Positions 57,777-64,000 of a DNA stretch of 64,000 bases are shown here, in pieces (positions within the stretch are counted from its first letter, which is position 1; the number at the start of each line of letters is the position of its first letter). Below the pieces are notes generated by a model that worked only from the letters and a program-made list of their open reading frames with translations, made no database searches and was not told the DNA's origin. This DNA is from Lepiota brunneoincarnata (lineage: Eukaryota > Basidiomycota > Agaricomycetes > Agaricales > Agaricaceae): assembly GCA_023014365.1 (NCBI GenBank), contig JAEBUN010000002.1, forward strand, positions 3,472,001 to 3,536,000, read 5' to 3'. Made by a program: the position numbers and the translations under genes.

Positions 57777-59035
57777 CTAATAGGGTGCGTGCTCAAATAC
57801 TTGTACTTGCAGATAGAACACGCTACTCCCAATGCATACTGGAAGATCACAGAGAAGTCCCAGGGTTACCTCCTTGGTCGCGTTAGCGGATTCCATCACG
57901 ATGCTTTGGTCTTGGAGGAGGGGAAGGCCAAGTTTTTCCCAAATGTCCTTCCAAATGCTGATCACTTGAGATCCTTCGTTGAGTATAGCATCAACTGTAA
58001 TCTTGCCATTGAGCTCCAGTGGAATGGTGCGTAAATCTTCAATGTGATTGGTGACTATTATAGGGTTGGAAGGGGATGAAGAATTATGTTGCAGGAGTGC
58101 TGAGGGGAGCAGGCTGGATTCATTTTCGAAGTTCTTGAGTGCCGAGACGTTTGCGGCTGTTCCGGCTGGAATGCAGTGAATTGTTACCTGCTCTTTAATA
58201 TGCTTTCGGATATCTGGTGCAATGGCATAGAGCTCCCTCTGTGAAATTGTTACTGTGCCATCTAGGCTCCTCTGTATAACATTTTGAATCATTTTTGGGT
58301 CTTCAATCAGTGATGAGAAGCGGTACTGCGGTTGTTGTGGGGTAGGAGTTGATTGGGGAATGGGGAATTTTGATGGAGCTGCAGGCTGGTGAGTGGAGGG
58401 ATTACTAGGCTCATTCGGAACTGAGGCAGTTTTGTTAGATGGTGCCGGAGGACTTGAGGGCATGTTTTTGGCGTTCCCAGTCAATCCGATGCATTTGCGA
58501 ATGGCCTCCTGATGTTTGATAGCTGCCAGGGAGACTGCCTCAAGTCTTGCAAGTTCTTCTTCATCTTCCATGATGTTCAAGGTGGAGAGGGATGTAGCAC
58601 ATGTTGGGGGAGTAGTGGACACACCATCCAAGGCTTGTGTTACCACCAGGAGGTTTGCCTGTGCTTGCACAATACCTGGTGAGCGTGATTTATGCCAGTT
58701 ATCTAGCCGTTCCTTCATATCTTGACCAGGTGCAGTCTGTGGTGACACTCGTATGCCGTCTGGAGTGCATATGCGATTGGTGTTGTCCTGGGTGCATAAT
58801 CCTCAGCAAAGGTAGTCGTTGAGGCAGCTGCAGTTTTGGAATGCATGCTCAGTGCTACCACAGAAACCACAAGGCCAATTTTGCCAATTTTGCTGAGGGT
58901 TTTGCTGGAGCGAAGGCTGATATGAGGATTGGGGGGTATTATGGACAGGACCAGCTAATTTTCCAGCTAGACAGTTCAAGAATGCGTCTGACGTTGAAAA
59001 GGTGGAGAAACTTTCGTTGGTTTTAATATAGATAG
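57777..59035 (-). pseudogene. gag zinc knuckle and protease-like part of the same element
   Basis: Starts at about 59030 with TNESFSTFSTSDAFLNC, then a CCHC knuckle CGFCGSTEHAFQNC, a TGA (about 58801), a disordered stretch, and a retropepsin-like segment VDAILNEGSQVISIWKDIWEKL. The last has Asn where the catalytic Asp is expected. A TAG follows at 57777-57779 before MLLGRPF. The 5' LTR was not found; homology ends near 59040. Confidence 0.75.
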
Positions 59036-59039
59036 TGGG

Positions 59040-60624
59040 CTTGTTTTCACTAAGCTTAGCCGCAATTCGATAAGCTTAAGCTAATACAAGTGGAATGAGA
59101 TAGATAATGAACAGTTTCGTCTTTTAGGGTGTTCTGGGGGTGCATTCTGACAGCGAAATTCAAGAGAGTAGTGTTTTTAGAGGTTAACAAACAGCCGTTG
59201 AAGTTATCTTAGCCATACGGTGCAACAATGAAAGGACAATCCCTACCAATTCAAAGCGCTGGGTCTCTGGTCTCTGGTCTCTGGTCTCTGAACTCTGGTC
59301 TCTGTCTCTGTCTCTGTCTCTAGCACTCTGGAACTCTAAACTCTAAACTCTGGTCTCTGTCTCTGTCTCTGGGTTGGTCGACGACCGAAGAAATCACACT
59401 TAACGATGCACACTAAATAGCCCTCTGAAACCGTTCTTGATCACGGCTCGCAGACTTGCATGTGGAAGCGGGGGTGAGACCTCTTGCTTCTTCACGAACA
59501 AGTGCGACTGTATTTATATTGTTTGGATACATATGAGAGATAGTAAATATGAAATAGAAAACAATAAGCTTAATTGTTACAGGCACTGTAGAACATTTTG
59601 GAAGGTTCGGCAGCATTTCTACCTCACCCTGGGTTATGGGTTTTTCTCTGATTAACGAATGGCAATCCAGCCAGACGTGTTCCGTGCTCGTCTGCATTAT
59701 TCTGCGTCCACACGAGCGCATTAAGTTTCCAGATCAATTATGATCGGAATGTATAGCGGATGGACAATTCCTTGATCCGTTGTAATTAATCTCAGTTAAG
59801 CAGTATGCCGAAGTGCCGGGACCCCCAAAGCACTTGTTAATTAGGAGTCTTTGATATTTCTAGGGTTTTGGGCATCGGGTATTGCCTCCCGAACGTTGGA
59901 CGTTTCGTTCCGTGGTCTGGTCATCATTATTGAACTCGCTATAGATGTAATACGCCTGCAACAGCCGCTAGGTACATTCTTTTATGTTCAAACGCATTCG
60001 GGTTCATCAGAAAACTGCTCGTAAGGTCCCTTGATGCGACCGGGGTATACTCGATAGGCTATGTAGAGCCCTGAATCCCTCCGGAGAGCGTTCTGATAGC
60101 TTGGTTCACTAAGCTTAGTGATAATGAGCTGGTTTGAACACTTCTGAGGCTTGAATATCCTCAGTTCGGTCAAACTGGCTACTATGGGATATAGTACCAA
60201 TCCTCTATAGAGTTCTTTAATGTTATAGCCAATGATTCTATGTAGAGAATCGTTCCGGAGTACGGAATTCATGTATAGGTGTGAAATCAGCATATCATCT
60301 CCCCCTAACCAAATTGCTGACTGTCCTCAGTCATTATCTCCTTCAAATTCGCAGTATCTGAGTCTCTCTGACGCGCTCTATGGTCTAGAACGTTCACCAG
60401 CTTCGAGGGTAGCGCACTTTCGCTAAGCTTATTTCAGAATGATGTCATGTCACCGAGTTTAAATGTATAGATCAACTTCTTGTCGCTATAGCTTAAATTT
60501 TTATCTTGTTATTGGGTCTTTTAAATGTCCCAAGGTCTTGTTTCATCTCTTTCGTTCTCCCTCTCACTTCTTACTCATCTATCCTGCTCGCATACTCACT
60601 TTTTAATGCCCACTTCTATCAACA
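59040..60624. other. Non-coding, motif-rich region
   Basis: No gene seen. Holds five copies of TAAGCTTA and the microsatellite at 59262-59371. The last 90 bp before ATG 60625 are pyrimidine-rich, as in fungal promoters. Confidence 0.45.
59262..59371. repeat. CTCTGT/CTCTGG microsatellite
   Basis: Tandem GGTCTCT and CTGTCT units interrupted by AACTCTA-type units. Confidence 0.9.
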
Positions 60625-62653
60625 ATGGACAGAGACACATGCAGCAGCAAACGTGCTCGCTACGAGGAGGACTCGGACTCTTCTTCCAGTAAGTAGAGTT
60701 CGAGTTACAGTTTTCTCTGTTTTCTTAACCTGTTTTCAGGCTACCCTGGGCCAAGCAGCACCTCAATGGCTTCCCAAGGCACGCCTTCATCATCGATTGC
60801 GCAACATAAGTCGCGTTTTCCCCTGTTCTTGTTGTCTTTACTTATGTTTTCTCTACTTTTAGGTCTCACTATTCGCCTCCCGGCGCGTTGCAACCTCCTA
60901 TCTCAATGGGAACCACCAGCACCGCATACTAGGAGAGCTAGAGGAGGGCGAGGAGCCCAAGGAGCTTGCGGAAATTGTCAGGTGGGTGTGGCAAGGACCC
61001 CTCCTCCACCGTACTCTCCGCCTCGTGCACCAACTCCTCCGCCGGCCTCTCCCTTGTCTGCTCCAGTGCCAAGGCGCGTGATTTCCATCACGTCATTGTG
61101 CAATCCAACCAACGAGCATTCTGCCGGATTTTCCGCAGAACCCTCGTCAGGTATCCCCATTGGCGGGCCCTCTGGTGGATTGTCCACAGAGGCCTCGTCA
61201 AGTTTAATGTCGCTGCCCCCTCTTGCCGTCTCTCTGCACTCCTTTGACGGTGAAGGCTTGCTGGTGCTCCCTCTCCTGGGTATTGCATCAGGTTCAGAGG
61301 TGCCGGGCCCTTCAACAAACCGCCCCTCCTCTCTCGTAGCCTCTTCGACTGTTTCAACGCATAAGCTTAGTCTTTTACAAGGTATATTTGTCCTTTCTGC
61401 TAACTTCCGCTTTAGCGTGTATCCCAGCTGCCCTTAAAGGAAAACAGAAGGCGAAACCATCGACGCCGCCCCCTACGCCTCTATTTTTGGCGAATTCAAA
61501 CTTGCCATTGCGTTCTCCAGTCCCTGAGGTCTCTCAAGCCGACCTCTTTAAAATTTTTAGCTGGTCCTCGTCTCTGGATGGGCAACATGTGCTGGCTTTG
61601 CCTAGGTGCCCAACACCATCACCACCTCACTTAGCTGGCGTTCCAGTCGCGTCTCCCGCAAGCGCCGTGGAGATTTCTCCTTCGCCAGATTTGGAGCTCC
61701 TTCTGGAGCCTTCGCCTGCCCCTCAAGAACCGACTTTTGTTTTTCAAGACGCGTTCTTAGCTTCTCCAACCCCCGTCCCTTCTCGTTTGCCTAGCCTGGT
61801 GGTTCCAGAGATCCGTCAAGAGTCCCCTCATGCTGGCCCGTCGCGTCAACAACACGTCCTTTCGTCCAAGAAGAGTTCCAACACGCGGACGAAGAAATAC
61901 GTTCCCCGGGCTCGCGTTCAGCACTCTGAGGCCGAAATTATTCGGGACCATGGATACTGGCACCCAGTCCCGCTCTTTTGTGAGGACTTTCCTAGGCTGC
62001 TGGCAGCTAGCCAGCTTTCGGTACGTTCACCAAGTTTTCTCGTGGTTCCTTACTGACGGCTTTGACATCTGCTCCAGTACATGCCACCTCGGTCTCGGTG
62101 TCCTTCTTGCGCTGCTCGTAAGTTGGAGTGCGAGCCTCTGGGCAAGGGTAAGAAGTGTCGCAGCTGTGACTTGTACAACTACCCTTGTACCTTCGCGGAC
62201 CATCCCTGGGTTTCGGCCGGCATTGCAAACGCCCTGGTCACATCCTCACTGACCAGTGAATACCGTAAGTTTCTCTGTTCACTATTTTTCCCTTTTCTTA
62301 TTCTCTTTATTTTTCTAGATCTGGCCGCGTTCGCGCGTGTTGTGTCCTCTAGCTTGGTCAGCCTGGAGGCAAACCGCGTCGCTTACGAGGCTTCGGCGTT
62401 TCACCACCGCCATGTAGTTTACCAATTCGTCCAGGAGATGCAAGCTACCAGGACTGCCTTGGATGGTAATGATGTGGCTTTTGTAGAGATGGGTATGGCC
62501 GACTCCCTTGAAGACGTCCGGGCGTTCTTTGAGTTCGCCAACAACTTTCTGGGGGTCCCGACATACAAGGAATTCGAGGAGCTCAAATCGCTTCTCTTCC
62601 TCGCTTTCCTGATGACTCAGGATCCGGAGTCTGTTCTAGAAGACCTTGAGTGA
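60625..62653 (+). CDS. Protein with central Zn2Cys6-type cysteine cluster (about five exons)
   Basis: Exons 60625-60688, 60740-61381, 61416-62020, 62078-62264 and 62319-62653 sum to 1833 nt (610 aa) and keep one frame. The N-terminus (MDRDTCSSKRARYEEDSD) and the next 350 residues are Ser/Pro-rich and probably disordered. A basic segment SSNTRTKKYVPRARV precedes C-x2-C-x6-C-x8-C-x2-C-x6-C (CPSCAARKLECEPLG.., then CRSCDLYNYPC), the exact spacing of fungal Zn(II)2Cys6 DNA-binding clusters. The C-terminal 120 residues are helical (LVSLEANRVAYEASAF, SLEDVRAFFEFANNF). The region 60808-60960 is uncertain: it contains a sequence that looks like a 53-bp intron but would shift the frame. No middle-homology (fungal_trans) domain follows, so it is not a standard activator. 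It forms a head-to-tail pair with the gene at 63340. Confidence 0.6.
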
Positions 62654-63339
62654 TCTCTGCACCTAGTTTACTTCTTGGATGTAGTATATAATCTTGTCAT
62701 GTATATACATCCCAATAGTCATCTTGTTGTTCCTTGTCTCCTACTGAGTTAAGCTAAACTGTTTCTGACTTTCTTGTCATCTCCTAAAGCTAAGCTAAAG
62801 ACCTCCTGGGAGACTCCTAAGCTAGTTTAGGTTGCCAGTCACTTATATACTCATTATATGCCTCTCTGATCTATCAGTGATGTTTATTGACATCTCAGCG
62901 CGCTGTGACCCGCAACGTGTAGTGACCCAGTCATCTGTTCTGGTTTTCTTACAAGCCCGGACCCGAACCAGCCTGTACACGGTGTTCGCCGCGAAAAAGG
63001 TCACGTCAAACAAAACTGAAGCGCCACTTGCGCCACTTGGGGCCCATCTCCCCCTAGCCAAATTGAACTCGGTGCCCTCACCGTTCCATCAGAATCCCTG
63101 TGCACACTGATAACCGCGAGACCCTGGCAACATGTTACCTAATAAGGCAACTGTGGTTCAGCAAGTCTGTTGAAGGCTGGCTACTCAAGATTACAGGTTT
63201 CCTAGGCCCCTCAGGTCATAAGCTTAGGGTGGAGGGTGCTCTTCATCCACTCGTTATGATTCGTCATCACTGCCTACGGCCTTTTCTTATAAAAGCGAGG
63301 GAGCGACGCCTCATTCTAGCAGACACCCTTCGCAAGAAA
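62654..63339. other. Spacer between the paired genes
   Basis: Contains TAAGCTAA/CTAAGCTAG variants (62750-62830), one TAAGCTTA (63219) and TATAAAA at 63288-63294, 46 bp before the next ATG. The TATAAAA is a likely promoter. Confidence 0.5.
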
Positions 63340-63992
63340 ATGGCTTCTTCTATCCCTCATCTCCAGGTCGAGCTCGACGATCTCATCAGCAACGCCAAAG
63401 GTCGTCTTCAGCGCCTGCAAAACAGCCAAGTCGCTCGTCCCCTCGTCGAGAAGGCTCTCCTTGCGTTCGACGCCCCTGGGGTATGTCTACTCTTTCCATG
63501 CTTCTCTCGCCGTTTCTAAATCATTTTTAGTCTGCTTATATTGAAGCGTTATCGGAGGATAATGAGGCTATCAAGCTTCATGTCAACCAGGACTACATCT
63601 TCCGTATCCGCAAGCTCTACAAAATTTACCAAAACAACTACCATTCGTCTTATGAGATGCCCACGATCTATAAGGCGCTCTCTGAATGCTGTAGCCGCAT
63701 TAATCACGTTCGTTCTGAAGAATCCCATAAATCCAGGACCGAAGAGGCTCAGAACCCATCGTCCACGACTGGCTCTACTTCCTCCAACGTTGCCGAAGGC
63801 TCTGCTGTCCCCAAACACGTAAGCTTAGCGTTCTTTTGGCTCCAATCGTCTCCTCATGTATAAGCTTAGCCTTGCAAAGGTCGCAAGGCCCCTGTCTCTG
63901 CTGCTGTTGTGGTAGACACCGATACCGAACTTGCTGAGAGTATGACCAGTGCTTCCAACTCCCGAGCAACCAGTGCTGACACGGTAATATAG
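63340..63992 (+). CDS. Small helix-rich protein, three exons, possibly continuing past the window
   Basis: Exons 63340-63480, 63531-63818 and 63870-63992 give 552 nt (183 aa) to TAG 63990-63992. That TAG could instead lie in a new intron beginning GTAATA at 63984. The sequence is helical (HLQVELDDLISNAKGRLQRL, IEALSEDNEAIKLHVNQDYI, FRIRKLYKIYQNNYH), then Ser/Thr/Glu-rich and basic. No family recognised. The second intron begins GTAAGCTTAG and ends ATAAGCTTAG, so the regional palindrome provides both splice sites. Confidence 0.55.
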
Positions 63993-64000
63993 CTGCTTCT

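Larger units (their letters stand above)
59051..63868. repeat. Dispersed palindrome TAAGCTTA, nine copies
   Basis: Found at 59051, 59071, 59565, 60110, 60424, 61362, 63219, 63820 and 63861 (first base). Three of them extend to TAAGCTTAGC. I noticed none elsewhere in the window. Chance expectation in 4.8 kb is below 0.1. Confidence 0.85.

Noticed and set aside
53195..59700. LTRs of the minus-strand Gypsy-like element
   Set aside because: I compared 53195-53709 with 59040-59700 and found no convincing match, so no LTR pair is claimed.
1..64000. tRNA, rRNA and CRISPR arrays
   Set aside because: I saw no tRNA T-loop/acceptor arrangement, no rRNA-like segment and no regularly spaced repeats. A tRNAscan-type search would be needed for certainty.

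Overview
This is a window from a fungal nuclear genome, almost certainly an Agaricomycete (Basidiomycota). The Ceratobasidiaceae (Rhizoctonia-like) are my best guess from memory of similar gene families; no search was possible. The evidence is short (about 50-65 bp) GT-AG introns in nearly every gene, micro-exons, an expanded DUF6533-type membrane protein family, a TPR-CHAT gene and methylation-prone LTR retrotransposons. Most coding regions are split by introns, so exon models were built by hand. Seven models give exon sums that are exact multiples of three, which is good support for them.

Layout. 1-4.8 kb: two tandem DUF6533-type membrane protein copies (the first decayed). 6.1-8.4 kb: a six-exon membrane protein gene on the minus strand. 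9.5-13.0 kb: a TPR-CHAT gene with an intact CHAT peptidase end but a TPR half full of frame changes. 13.2-18.7 kb: a compact housekeeping block of GRC3 (minus), TSR2 (plus), NF-YC/HAP5 (minus) and a DUF6593-like gene (minus). GRC3 and TSR2, both ribosome-biogenesis factors, share a 189-bp divergent promoter. 18.7-29 kb: a gene-poor stretch with a second pair of DUF6533-type genes carried on a tandem duplication of at least 2.3 kb at about 4.7-kb offset. 30.3-32.5 kb: a ten-exon SPFH/flotillin-like gene. 33.7-35.6 kb: a nine-exon O-methyltransferase. A 5'-truncated duplicate lies at 38.5-39.9 kb, broken by a MITE. Between the two copies is a pseudogene of the 6-8 kb membrane protein, split by a deleted hAT transposon with a perfect 8-bp target duplication.

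40.6-59 kb is a transposon graveyard: a small inverted-repeat element, two nested Ty3/Gypsy-like 5' pieces (LTR, small two-helix ORF, gag), a nearly complete Ty1/Copia element with 391-bp LTRs and a 5-bp target duplication, and a minus-strand Ty3/Gypsy-like gag-pol. The stop codons that break the reading frames are mainly TGA, mostly at former CGA codons, as expected from deamination of methylated CpG.

59-64 kb holds two adjacent plus-strand spliced genes. One has a central Zn2Cys6-type cysteine cluster; the other is helix-rich. They sit in sequence strikingly enriched for the palindrome TAAGCTTA (nine copies in 4.8 kb). This stretch, and the conserved two-helix ORF upstream of gag in the Gypsy-like elements, are the best candidates here for something undescribed.
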